In this document: positions 42,309 to 50,099 of the stretch, one piece after another
How the letters are laid out: each line of letters opens with the position of its first letter
Position numbering within the stretch: the first letter of the stretch is position 1
Source: Palsa-504 sp963835775
Lineage (GTDB): Bacteria > Actinomycetota > Actinomycetes > Streptosporangiales > Streptosporangiaceae
Direction: 5' to 3'
DNA: 64,000 nt
Assembly (NCBI GenBank): GCA_963835775.1
Contig: CAWIHB010000020.1
Location: forward strand, 186,001-250,000
Program-made: the position numbers and the translations under genes
Notes under the pieces: generated by a model
What the model saw: the letters and a program-made list of their open reading frames with translations, nothing else
Databases searched by the model: none
Told to the model about the DNA's origin: nothing

Positions 42309-43341
42309 GTGCGAACGATTGCGCTCGAAGAGCATTTCTGGACCGCCGCGCTCGCCGCGCCGCCGGGCACCGGCCCGCTGGCCACCTGGGGCCCGGAGGT
42401 GGCCTGGCCTGCGCGACCTGGGCTCCGGGAGGCTGGCCGGGATGGCAGCCGCCGGGATCGACCTGCAGGTCATCTCGCATGTGGCGCCGGCCGCGCAGGG
42501 CCTGGCCGGCGCCGAAGGCCTGGCCCGCGCCCGCGAGGCCAACGACGAGCTGGCCGCCGCGGTCCGCGCGTACCCGGACCGGTTCGCGGGCTTCGCCACC
42601 TTGCCCACCGCCGACCCGCAGGCCGCGGCCGACGAGCTCGAGCGGGCCACCGCCGAACTCGGCTTCGTAGGCGCCCTGGTCAACAGCACCCTCGGCTCCA
42701 ACGGAATGTTCCTGGACAACGCCAGGTTCGGCCCGCTGCTGGACCGCTTCGAGCGGCTCGGCGTGCCGCTCTACCTGCATCCCGCGCCGCCGCCGGCAGC
42801 CCTGCGCGAGGCCATGTACGCCGGGCTGCCGCCGGCCGTGGCGGGCCGCCTGGCCACCGGCGCCTGGGGCTGGCACGCCGAGGCGGGCCTGCACGTGCTG
42901 CGGATGATCGCCACCGGGGTGTTCGACCGGCATCCCGCGCTGCGCCTGATCATCGGCCACTGCGGCGAGATGCTGCCGTTCATGCTGGCCCGCATCGATG
43001 CCATGCTGCGGCTGGACAGCCTGGCGCTGGCCCCGTCGGGGTACTTCGCCCGCAACATCTGGGTCACCACCAGCGGGCTGTTCAGCATCCCGCCGGTGCT
43101 GTGCACCGTGCAGGTGCTCGGGATCGACCGGGTGCTGTTCAGCGTCGACTACCCGTTCGGCTCCAATGCGGCCGGCCGGGAGCTGCTCGACACGCTCCCG
43201 CTCAGCCCGCAGGACAAGGCCAAGATCGCGGGCGGCAACGCCGAGCGGGTGCTGGGCCTCCGCCGCGACCCCGGGCGTGATTTACGTCACGCCGACGTTG
43301 CAAAAAAGTTTGCGCTGGCCGGCCTATTTACGGCACAATGA
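42309..43341 (+). pseudogene. Amidohydrolase (Amidohydro_2), frameshifted
   Basis: The N-terminus VRTIALEEHFWTAALAAPPG from GTG 42309 is in one frame. The rest, from LRDLGSGRLAGMAAAGIDLQ (about 42415) to the stop at 43341, is in the next frame, so a +1 shift lies near 42400-42412. The second part keeps family motifs: LYLHPAPPPAAL, RLIIGHCGEMLPFMLARID, RNIWVTTSGLFS and VLFSVDYPFGSNA. It resembles ACMSD/gamma-resorcylate-decarboxylase-like metal hydrolases. The HxH metal motif is reduced to EEH at the start. Its last codons overlap the sufR promoter. It could be a sequencing error rather than a dead gene. Confidence 0.75.
43277..43313 (+). promoter_or_regulatory. Two palindromes upstream of sufR
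   Basis: GTGA-TTTACG-TCAC at 43277-43290 matches the half-site and spacing of Crp/GlxR-type boxes (TGTGA-N6-TCACA). GCAAA-AAAG-TTTGC at 43300-43313 is a second inverted repeat. Both lie 33-70 bp before the sufR start, inside the end of the amidohydrolase frame. The second is a candidate SufR operator. Confidence 0.4.
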
Positions 43342-43345
43342 TGTT

Positions 43346-44056
43346 GTGAAAAACGTCCGGCCGGTCGAGGGTCCCACCCGGGGCCAGGTCGCGCGGCTGA
43401 TCCTGGAGCTCGGGCCGTCGACCGCTGCCACGCTGGGCGGACGGCTCGGGCTCACTCCTGCGGCCATCCGGCGTCATCTGGACAATCTCCTGGCCGAGGG
43501 CCTGATCGAGACCAGGATGGCCCGGACGTACGGCAACCGGGGGCGGGGCCGCCCGGCCAAGGTCTTCGTGATCACCGACGCGGGGCGCAGCGCGTTCGAG
43601 CACGCCTACGACGATCTGGCCACCGGGGCGCTGCGGTTCCTGGCCGAGCGGGCCGGTCCCGAGGCCATCGCCGAGTTCGCCCGCACCCAGATCTCCGACC
43701 TGGAGCGGCGGTACGCCCCGGTGGTGGCCCGGGGCGAGCTGGCCACCCGGGTCCAGGCGCTGGCCGAGGCGCTGTCCGCCGACGGCTACGCCGCCTCGGC
43801 GGGCCCGGCGCCCGCCATCGGCGCGGCAGGCCCGCCCGGCGAGCAGCTCTGCCAGCATCACTGCCCGGTCGCGCACGTGGCGGCCGAGTTCCCGCAGCTG
43901 TGCGAGGCGGAGACCGAGGCGTTCGGCAGGCTGCTGGGCACTCCGGTGCAGCGCCTCGCTACGATCGCGCACGGCGACGGGATCTGCACCACGCACGTCA
44001 CTTGCGTCACCGGGGCCGGGAAGGCCGGCCCGCCGCAGGATGTTGAACACCGGTAG
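43346..44056 (+). CDS. sufR: SufR, iron-sulfur-sensing repressor of the suf operon
   Basis: A 236-aa winged-helix regulator. Residues about 8-65 are the HTH (GQVARLILELGPSTAATLGG, LTPAAIRRHLDNL) with the basic wing NRGRGRPAKVFVITDAG. The C-terminal part carries the cluster ligands LCQHHCPVAHVAAEFPQLCE and a further cysteine pair downstream (ICTTHVTCV). Holo-SufR represses suf; loss of the cluster on iron starvation or oxidation relieves it. The start is GTG at 43346. It is 51 bp upstream of sufB on the same strand, as in other actinobacterial suf operons. Confidence 0.95.
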   Translation: MKNVRPVEGPTRGQVARLILELGPSTAATLGGRLGLTPAAIRRHLDNLLAEGLIETRMARTYGNRGRGRPAKVFVITDAGRSAFEHAYDDLATGALRFLAERAGPEAIAEFARTQISDLERRYAPVVARGELATRVQALAEALSADGYAASAGPAPAIGAAGPPGEQLCQHHCPVAHVAAEFPQLCEAETEAFGRLLGTPVQRLATIAHGDGICTTHVTCVTGAGKAGPPQDVEHR

Positions 44057-44107
44057 CTACTGAAATCACCCAGCGACATCAGATACGGGGTCCGGAGGGC
44101 TCTTAAC

Positions 44108-45520
44108 ATGACGACCACCACGCAGGAACAGCTCGAGGGGCTGGGCACGTACAAGTTCGGCTGGGCCGACTCGGACGTGGCCGGCGCGTCCGCGCGCCGC
44201 GGCCTGTCCGAAGAGGTGGTCCGCGACATCTCGGCCCGCAAGAACGAGCCGGAGTGGATGCTCGACCTGCGGCTCAAGGGCCTGAAGTACTTCGGCCGCA
44301 AGCCGCTGCCCACCTGGGGCGCCGACCTGTCCGAGATTGACTTCGACAACATCAAGTATTTCGTCCGCTCCACCGAGAAGCAGGCGGCCAGCTGGGACGA
44401 GCTGCCCGCCGACATCAAGAACACCTACGACCGGCTCGGCATCCCGGAGGCGGAAAAGCAGCGGCTTATCGCGGGCGTCGCCGCGCAGTACGAGTCCGAG
44501 GTCGTGTACCACAAGATCAGGGAAGACCTCGAGGAAAAGGGTGTCATTTTCCTCGATACCGACACGGCGCTCAAGGAGCAGCCGGATCTGTTCCGGGAAT
44601 ACTTCGGCACGGTAATCCCGCCGGGCGACAACAAGTTCGCCGGGCTGAACACGGCGGTATGGTCCGGCGGCTCGTTCATCTACGTGCCTAAGAACGTAAA
44701 GGTGGAAATCCCGCTGCAGGCCTATTTCCGTATCAACACCGAGAACATGGGCCAGTTCGAGCGGACGCTGATCATCGTCGATGAGGGTGCCTACGTCCAT
44801 TACGTGGAGGGCTGCACCGCGCCCATTTACAAGTCCGACTCGCTGCATTCCGCGGTGGTCGAGATCATCGTGAAGAAGGACGCGCGCTGCCGGTACACCA
44901 CGATCCAGAACTGGTCGAACAACGTCTACAACCTGGTCACCAAGCGGGCCGTGGCCGAGCAGGGCGCGACCATGGAGTGGATCGACGGCAACATCGGCTC
45001 CAAGGTGACGATGAAGTACCCGGCGGTCTACCTGATGGGCGAGCACGCGCGAGGAGAGACACTTTCTGTCGCGTTCGCGGGCGAGGGCCAGCACCAGGAC
45101 GCCGGGGCCAAGATGGTGCACTGCGCGCCGCATACCTCCTCGACCATCGTGTCCAAGTCGGTGGCGAGGGCCGGCGGCCGGACCTCCTACCGCGGCCTGG
45201 TCAACGTGCAGGAAGGCGCCGAGCACTCCAAGTCCAACGTCAGATGCGACGCGCTGCTGGTCGACACGGTCAGCCGCAGCGACACCTACCCCTACGTCGA
45301 CGTGCGCGAGGACGACGTGGAGATGGCCCATGAGGCCACCGTGTCCAAGATCTCCGAGGACCAGCTGTTCTACCTGATGAGCCGGGGCATGGCCGAGGAC
45401 GAGGCCATGGCCACCATCGTCCGCGGGTTCGTCGAGCCGATCGCCCGCGAGCTGCCGATGGAGTACGCGCTCGAGCTGAACCGGCTGATCGAGCTGCAGA
45501 TGGAGGGGGCTGTCGGCTGA
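44108..45520 (+). CDS. sufB: Fe-S cluster assembly scaffold SufB
   Basis: A 470-aa SufB, the scaffold subunit of the SufBC2D complex. Landmarks are KNEPEWMLDLRLKGLKYF near residue 38, YVPKNVKVEIPLQAYFRI near residue 195, VHYVEGCTAPIY near residue 236 and the catalytic-cysteine region EHSKSNVRCDALLVD near residue 375. There is no intein, although sufB of some actinobacteria carries one. ATG at 44108 follows GGAGGG. Its stop overlaps the sufD ATG by one base (TGATG). Confidence 0.98.
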   Translation: MTTTTQEQLEGLGTYKFGWADSDVAGASARRGLSEEVVRDISARKNEPEWMLDLRLKGLKYFGRKPLPTWGADLSEIDFDNIKYFVRSTEKQAASWDELPADIKNTYDRLGIPEAEKQRLIAGVAAQYESEVVYHKIREDLEEKGVIFLDTDTALKEQPDLFREYFGTVIPPGDNKFAGLNTAVWSGGSFIYVPKNVKVEIPLQAYFRINTENMGQFERTLIIVDEGAYVHYVEGCTAPIYKSDSLHSAVVEIIVKKDARCRYTTIQNWSNNVYNLVTKRAVAEQGATMEWIDGNIGSKVTMKYPAVYLMGEHARGETLSVAFAGEGQHQDAGAKMVHCAPHTSSTIVSKSVARAGGRTSYRGLVNVQEGAEHSKSNVRCDALLVDTVSRSDTYPYVDVREDDVEMAHEATVSKISEDQLFYLMSRGMAEDEAMATIVRGFVEPIARELPMEYALELNRLIELQMEGAVG

Positions 45521-46737
45521 TGTCGGCTGGACTGCAGGGGGCGATCGAATCGGCCCCCGTGACCAGGCTGCACGAGCGCAGGTCCTACGACCCGGCGGAC
45601 TTCGGCGTGCCCACCGGCCGGGAGGAGGAATGGCGGTTCACCCCGCTGCGCCGCCTCCGCGGCCTGCACGCCGAGCCCGCTCCGGCTCCGTCCGTGCCGG
45701 CTGCGGTGGAAGTGGATGTGGACCCCGCCCCTGAGGTGAAGATCTTTTCTGCCGAACGGTCCGTGGCTCGAGCCGGCCGCACCTTTATCCCGGCCGACCG
45801 GGTGAGCGCGCAGGCCTACGCGCGGTTCGATGAGGCCACCGTGGTCACCGTGCCCGCCGAAGCCGACGCCTCCCGCCCGACCGTGGTCACCGTGACCGGC
45901 CGGGGCGCGGCGGACGGCGCCGGCTACGGCCACCTGCTGGTGCAGGCCGAGCCGTACTCCCGGGCCGTGGTGGTGCTCGACTACCGCGGCAGCGCCACCT
46001 ACGCCGACAACGTCGAGCTGGTGGTGGGGGACGGCGCCGCGCTGTCGGTGGTCAGCGTGGCGGACTGGGCCGACGACGCCGTGCACGCCTCGCATCACTA
46101 CGCCACCCTGGGCCGCGACGCCCGGCTGCGGCACACCGCGGTCACGCTGGGCGGGTCGGTGGTCCGGCTGGGCACCGAAGTGCGCTACGACGGCCCCGGC
46201 GGCGACGCCGAGCTGACCGGGCTGTACTTCGCCGACGCGGGCCAGCACCTGGAGCACCGGCTGTTCGTCGACCATGATGTGCCTCGCTGCCGCAGCCGCG
46301 TCACCTACAAGGGCGCCTTGCAGGGCACCGGCGCGCATGCGGTCTGGATCGGCGACGTGCTGATCAGGCCGGAGGCCACCGGCACGGACACCTACGAGTA
46401 CAACAGGAACCTGGTGCTGACCGACGGCACCCGGGTGGATTCGGTGCCGAACCTGGAGATCCTCACCGGCGAGATCGTCGGGGCCGGCCACGCCAGCGCC
46501 AGCGGCCGGCTCGAGGACCACCACCTGTTCTACCTGATGGCCAGGGGCATCCCGTTCGAGGAGGCTCGCAAGCTGGTCATCCGCGGGTTCTTCGGCCAGC
46601 TGATCGGCACCATCGAGGTGCCGGAGCTGCGCGACCGGGTCGCCGATGCTGTGGAGGCGGAGCTTACCAAGTCGCTGCCGGCGACAGCGGGGGGGTCCGG
46701 GGGGTCGTCCCCCCGGGCTAGCACGGAGTCGCTATGA
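45520..46737 (+). CDS. sufD: Fe-S cluster assembly protein SufD
   Basis: A 405-aa SufD, partner of SufB in the scaffold. It has the N-terminal REEEWRFTPLRRLRGL motif near residue 30. The conserved C-terminal core is HDVPRCRSRVTYKGALQGTG, with the conserved histidine, then LEILTGEIVGAGHASASGRL and HHLFYLMARGIPFEEARKLV. The final 25 residues (TAGGSGGSSPRAST) are encoded by a G/C-tract repeat related to the one in ctaA. Its stop overlaps the Rieske gene start by 4 bp. Confidence 0.97.
   Translation: MSAGLQGAIESAPVTRLHERRSYDPADFGVPTGREEEWRFTPLRRLRGLHAEPAPAPSVPAAVEVDVDPAPEVKIFSAERSVARAGRTFIPADRVSAQAYARFDEATVVTVPAEADASRPTVVTVTGRGAADGAGYGHLLVQAEPYSRAVVVLDYRGSATYADNVELVVGDGAALSVVSVADWADDAVHASHHYATLGRDARLRHTAVTLGGSVVRLGTEVRYDGPGGDAELTGLYFADAGQHLEHRLFVDHDVPRCRSRVTYKGALQGTGAHAVWIGDVLIRPEATGTDTYEYNRNLVLTDGTRVDSVPNLEILTGEIVGAGHASASGRLEDHHLFYLMARGIPFEEARKLVIRGFFGQLIGTIEVPELRDRVADAVEAELTKSLPATAGGSGGSSPRASTESL
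46689..46717. repeat. G/C-tract hairpin element at the 3' end of sufD
   Basis: A G-run, tcc, a second G-run, TCGT and a C-run. It matches the second half of the element in ctaA (33461-33490) almost base for base. It is read through in frame as Gly/Ser just before the sufD stop. Confidence 0.85.
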
Positions 46738-47063
46738 CCGAGCCTTCGGTGTACACGCGAGCCTGCGCGTTGTCCGATCTCCCCGTCGAAGGCGTGATCG
46801 GCGTCGAGGTGGCGGGCGAGCCGGTGGCCGTGGCGCGCGCCGGCGGCGAGGTCTTCGCGCTGCGCGACGTGTGCTCGCACGCCGAGGTGCCGCTGTCCGA
46901 GGGCGAGATCTACGACCACACGGTGGAGTGCTGGCTGCACGGGTCGTGCTTCGACCTGCTCACCGGCCAGCCCACCGGGCTGCCGGCCACCGAGCCCGTC
47001 CCCGTCTATCCCGTCAAGATCGAAGGCGACGACGTCTACGTCGCCGTAGCGAAGGAGTTATAG
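46734..47063 (+). CDS. Rieske-type 2Fe-2S ferredoxin of the suf operon
   Basis: A 109-aa small Rieske protein. Cluster ligands are in CSHAEVPLSEGEIYDHTVEC, followed by WLHGSCFDL: the CxH...CxxH pattern appears as C-S-H and C-W-L-H. It resembles the ferredoxin component of ring-hydroxylating oxygenases, but its place between sufD and sufC is conserved in actinobacteria, pointing to electron delivery during cluster assembly. ATG 46734 overlaps the sufD stop and its TAG overlaps the sufC GTG by one base, so it is tightly coupled. Confidence 0.94.
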   Translation: MTEPSVYTRACALSDLPVEGVIGVEVAGEPVAVARAGGEVFALRDVCSHAEVPLSEGEIYDHTVECWLHGSCFDLLTGQPTGLPATEPVPVYPVKIEGDDVYVAVAKEL

Positions 47064-47824
47064 TGGCCACCCTCGAAATCCGCGACCTGCACGTCAGCGT
47101 GGAAGAGAGCCCTGGTGTGCACCGGGAGATCCTGCGCGGCGTGGACCTGACCGTCGCCGAGGGCGAGACGCACGCGATCATGGGCCCGAATGGGTCCGGA
47201 AAGTCCACCCTGGCCTACGCGATCGCTGGCCATCCCAAGTACCTCGTCACCAAGGGCAGCGTCACGCTGGACGGCGAGGACGTGCTGGCCATGACCGTGG
47301 ACTCCCGGGCCCGGGCCGGGCTGTTCCTGGCCATGCAGTACCCGGTCGAGGTGCCCGGCGTGTCGGTGTCGAACTTCCTGCGCACCGCGGTCACCGCCGT
47401 CCGCGGCGAGGCCCCCAAGCTGCGTGACTTCGTCAAGGAACTGCGCGCCGCCATGTCCGCGCTGTCCATCGACCCGGCCTTCGCCGAGCGCAACCTCAAC
47501 GAGGGCTTCTCCGGCGGGGAGAAGAAGCGGCACGAGATCCTCCAGCTCGAGCTGCTCAACCCGAAGATCGCCATCCTGGACGAGACCGACTCCGGCCTGG
47601 ACATCGACGCGCTCAAGGTGGTGTCCGAGGGCATCAACCGGTTCGGCGGCCAGCCCGGCCACGGGCTGCTGCTGATCACCCACTACACCCGGATCCTGCG
47701 CTACGTGAAGCCGGACTACGTGCACGTCTTCGTGAACGGCCGGGTCGTGGAGGAAGGCGGGCCCGAGCTGGCCGAGACGCTGGAGAACGAGGGCTACGAG
47801 AAGTTTCTCGGGGTCCCAGCATGA
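47063..47824 (+). CDS. sufC: Fe-S cluster assembly ATPase SufC
   Basis: A 253-aa ABC-type ATPase powering the SufBC2D scaffold. Walker A is IMGPNGSGKSTLAYAIAGHP near residue 39. The SufC-specific signature FSGGEKKRHEILQLELLNPK precedes Walker B IAILDETDSGLDIDALKVV. The H-loop is in LLITHYTRILRYVKPDYVHV. The GTG start at 47063 overlaps the Rieske stop (TAGTG). Its stop overlaps sufS by 4 bp. Confidence 0.98.
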   Translation: MATLEIRDLHVSVEESPGVHREILRGVDLTVAEGETHAIMGPNGSGKSTLAYAIAGHPKYLVTKGSVTLDGEDVLAMTVDSRARAGLFLAMQYPVEVPGVSVSNFLRTAVTAVRGEAPKLRDFVKELRAAMSALSIDPAFAERNLNEGFSGGEKKRHEILQLELLNPKIAILDETDSGLDIDALKVVSEGINRFGGQPGHGLLLITHYTRILRYVKPDYVHVFVNGRVVEEGGPELAETLENEGYEKFLGVPA

Positions 47825-49062
47825 GCGAGTTCCCCGCACACTTCGACGTCGAGGCGGTCCGGGCCGACTTCCCGGCCCTGGCCCGGACGGTCCGCAACGG
47901 CAACCCGCTGGTCTACCTGGACTCCGGCGCCACCTCGCAGAAGCCGGTCCAGGTCCTGGACGCCGAGCGCACGTTCTACGAGCTGCACAACGGCGCCGCC
48001 CACCGGGGCGCGCACCTGCTCAGCGAGGAGGGCACCGAGATCTACGAGGGCGCGCGGGCCAAGGTGGCCGCGTTCCTCGGCGCGGACCCGGGCGAGATCG
48101 TGTTCACCAAGAACGCGACCGAGGCGATCAACCTGGTGGCCTACGCGCTCACGTCATCGATCGGGCCCGGCGACGAGATCCTCATCACCGAGATGGAGCA
48201 CCACGCCAACCTGGTGCCGTGGCAGCAGCTCGCCCAGCGCACCGGCGCCACCCTGCGCTGGTTCAAGGTCCTGCCCGACGGCTGGCTCGAGGAAGACACG
48301 TCGCTGATCACCGAGCGGACCAAGATCCTCGCCATGACCGGGCAGTCGAACGTCACCGGCGTGATCCCCCCGGTGGCCGAGATCACCGCTCTGGCGCACG
48401 AGGCGGGCGTTCCGGTGCTCGCCGACGGCGCGCAGCTGGTGCCGCATCATCCGGTGGACGTGACCGCCCTGGACGTGGACTTCCTGGCCTTTTCCGGCCA
48501 CAAGATGCTCGGCCCGCTCGGACTCGGCGTGCTGTACGGCAAGCGGGACCGGCTCGAGGCGCTCCCGCCGTTCCTGGCCGGCGGGGACATGATCGAGGTC
48601 GTGCGAATGGAGGGCTCCACCTTCCAGCCGCCGCCCGCCCGGTTCGAGCCAGGTGTGCCGCCGGCCGCGCAGGCCGCCGGTCTGGCCGCCGCGGTCGACT
48701 ACCTGTCCGCGCTCGGCATGGAGAACGTCGCCGCGCACGAGGAGTCGCTGACCGCGCACGCCCTCGACATGCTGCGCGAGATCAACGGCGTGCGCATCCT
48801 CGGCCCGGACACCACCAAGGACCGGGGCGGGGCGGTGGCGTTCGAGGTCGAAGGCGTGCACCCGCACGACGTCGGCCAGGTCCTCGACGAGCTCGGCATC
48901 GCGGTCCGCACCGGTCACCACTGCGCCTGGCCGCTGCACCGGGCGCTGGGCGTGCAGGCCAGCACCCGGGCCACGTTCTACGTGTACAACACCCACGCCG
49001 AGATAGCCGCGCTGGCAGACGGCATCCGCTACGCCCAGCGCTTCTTCGGCGCCCGGCAATAG
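47821..49062 (+). CDS. sufS: Cysteine desulfurase SufS
   Basis: A 413-aa group II PLP desulfurase that takes sulfur from cysteine for cluster building. The PLP lysine lies in FLAFSGHKMLGPLGLGVLYG near residue 225, the aspartate/histidine support in ADGAQLVPHHPVDV, and the catalytic cysteine in VRTGHHCAWPLHRALG near residue 366. The N-terminal VRADFPALARTVRNGNPLVY start is standard. ATG 47821 overlaps sufC. A 146-bp gap containing a tandem duplication separates it from sufU. Confidence 0.98.
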   Translation: MSEFPAHFDVEAVRADFPALARTVRNGNPLVYLDSGATSQKPVQVLDAERTFYELHNGAAHRGAHLLSEEGTEIYEGARAKVAAFLGADPGEIVFTKNATEAINLVAYALTSSIGPGDEILITEMEHHANLVPWQQLAQRTGATLRWFKVLPDGWLEEDTSLITERTKILAMTGQSNVTGVIPPVAEITALAHEAGVPVLADGAQLVPHHPVDVTALDVDFLAFSGHKMLGPLGLGVLYGKRDRLEALPPFLAGGDMIEVVRMEGSTFQPPPARFEPGVPPAAQAAGLAAAVDYLSALGMENVAAHEESLTAHALDMLREINGVRILGPDTTKDRGGAVAFEVEGVHPHDVGQVLDELGIAVRTGHHCAWPLHRALGVQASTRATFYVYNTHAEIAALADGIRYAQRFFGARQ

Positions 49063-49095
49063 GGAAAGAAAGACAGTGCAGTTTCACTCTGGCCC

Positions 49096-49150
49096 ACGAC
49101 GTCGTTGCCACCACGACGCGCACCAGACGACGTGGTTGCCACAACGACGC
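49096..49150. repeat. 31-bp-period tandem duplication between sufS and sufU
   Basis: A 24-bp palindrome-like unit at 49096-49119 (CGTCGTTGCCACCACGACG core) recurs at 49127-49150 with three changes, period 31 bp. Each copy can fold into a hairpin. The 146-bp insert interrupts an otherwise overlapping operon. Confidence 0.85.
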
Positions 49151-49208
49151 GGTTGGCTGCCGCCTTCCGCGGAACATCGTCGCGGCGCATGAGGTTGGAG
49201 AGACTGTT

Positions 49209-49667
49209 ATGCAGCTGGAGTCGATGTACCAGGAGATCATCCTGGATCACTACCGCAACCCCCATCACAAGGGGCTGCGGGAGCCATTCGACGCCGAGGT
49301 GCATCACGTCAACCCGGTGTGCGGGGACGAGGTGACCCTGCGGGTCACGCTCAAGGACGTCGGCGGCGAGCCCGTCGTGGCGGACGTGTCCTACGACACG
49401 CTGGGCTGCTCGATCAGCCAGGCCAGCGCGTCGGTGATGAGCGACCTGGTCATCGGCAAGCCGGTCAGTGAGGCGATGCGGATCAGCCAGGCGTTCCTCG
49501 GGCTCATGCAGTCGCGCGGCGGGCAGGAGCCGGACGAGGACGTGCTCGAGGACGCCGCGGCGTTCGCGGGGGTATCCAAGTACCCGGCCAGGATCAAGTG
49601 CGCGCTGCTGGGCTGGATGGCATGGAAAGACGCGACCGCGCAGGCCATGGAGGTCGGAGAAGGATGA
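49209..49667 (+). CDS. sufU: SufU, zinc-dependent sulfurtransferase
   Basis: A 152-aa SufU/IscU-fold protein. The three cysteines are in HHVNPVCGDEVTLRV (about residue 39), YDTLGCSISQASASVMSDLV (about 64) and YPARIKCALLGWMAW (about 129). The insertion between the second and third cysteine regions marks SufU rather than IscU. It accepts persulfide from SufS and passes it to the scaffold. GGAG lies upstream of ATG 49209. It overlaps the next gene by 4 bp (ATGA). Confidence 0.96.
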   Translation: MQLESMYQEIILDHYRNPHHKGLREPFDAEVHHVNPVCGDEVTLRVTLKDVGGEPVVADVSYDTLGCSISQASASVMSDLVIGKPVSEAMRISQAFLGLMQSRGGQEPDEDVLEDAAAFAGVSKYPARIKCALLGWMAWKDATAQAMEVGEG

Positions 49668-50023
49668 CGGAGAACACGACGCAGGACACCGAGCCGGAGG
49701 TCAGCACCGAGCTGACGCCGGAGCAGGAGGACGTGCTGGAGGCGCTGCGCGACGTGGTGGACCCGGAACTCGGGATCAACGTGGTGGATCTCGGCCTGGT
49801 CTACGGCGTCGACGTTGACGCCGAGCGGATCGCGACCATCGACATGACCCTGACCAGCGCCGCGTGCCCGCTCACCGACGTGATCGAGGACCAGGCCCGC
49901 GACGCGCTGGAAGGGATAGTGACCGACTTCCGCATCAACTGGGTGTGGATGCCGCCGTGGGGCCCGGAGAGCATCACCGAGGACGGGCGCGAGCAGCTCC
50001 GCGCCCTCGGCTTCAACATCTAG
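49664..50023 (+). CDS. sufT: DUF59 metal-sulfur cluster assembly factor (SufT)
   Basis: A 119-aa MIP18/DUF59 protein. The core is LEALRDVVDPELGINVVDLG near residue 28, and the conserved cysteine motif is TSAACPLTDVIEDQARDALE near residue 62. SufT-type proteins help mature Fe-S proteins. It closes the suf operon. Its TAG stop forms part of the first unit of a 16-bp tandem array (50020-50099), so the array has grown from the gene end or supplies the stop. Confidence 0.95.
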   Translation: MTENTTQDTEPEVSTELTPEQEDVLEALRDVVDPELGINVVDLGLVYGVDVDAERIATIDMTLTSAACPLTDVIEDQARDALEGIVTDFRINWVWMPPWGPESITEDGREQLRALGFNI

Positions 50024-50099
50024 GTTCGGCCCTGTCTAGGTTCGGCCCTGTCTAGGTTCAGCGCTGTCTGGGTTCAACTCTGTCCAGGTTCAGCCCTGG
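50020..50099. repeat. CTAG-headed 16-bp tandem array at the sufT/sseB convergence
   Basis: Five 16-bp units from 50020: two exact ctaggttcggccctgt copies, then three diverging ones. The array supplies the sufT stop codon and covers the sseB stop from the other side. It is related to the array at 60518-60609 (CTAGGnnCGGCnCTGT). Confidence 0.92.

Noticed and set aside
50020..50099. CRISPR-like array
   Set aside because: Contiguous 16-bp units with no spacers and no cas genes nearby.
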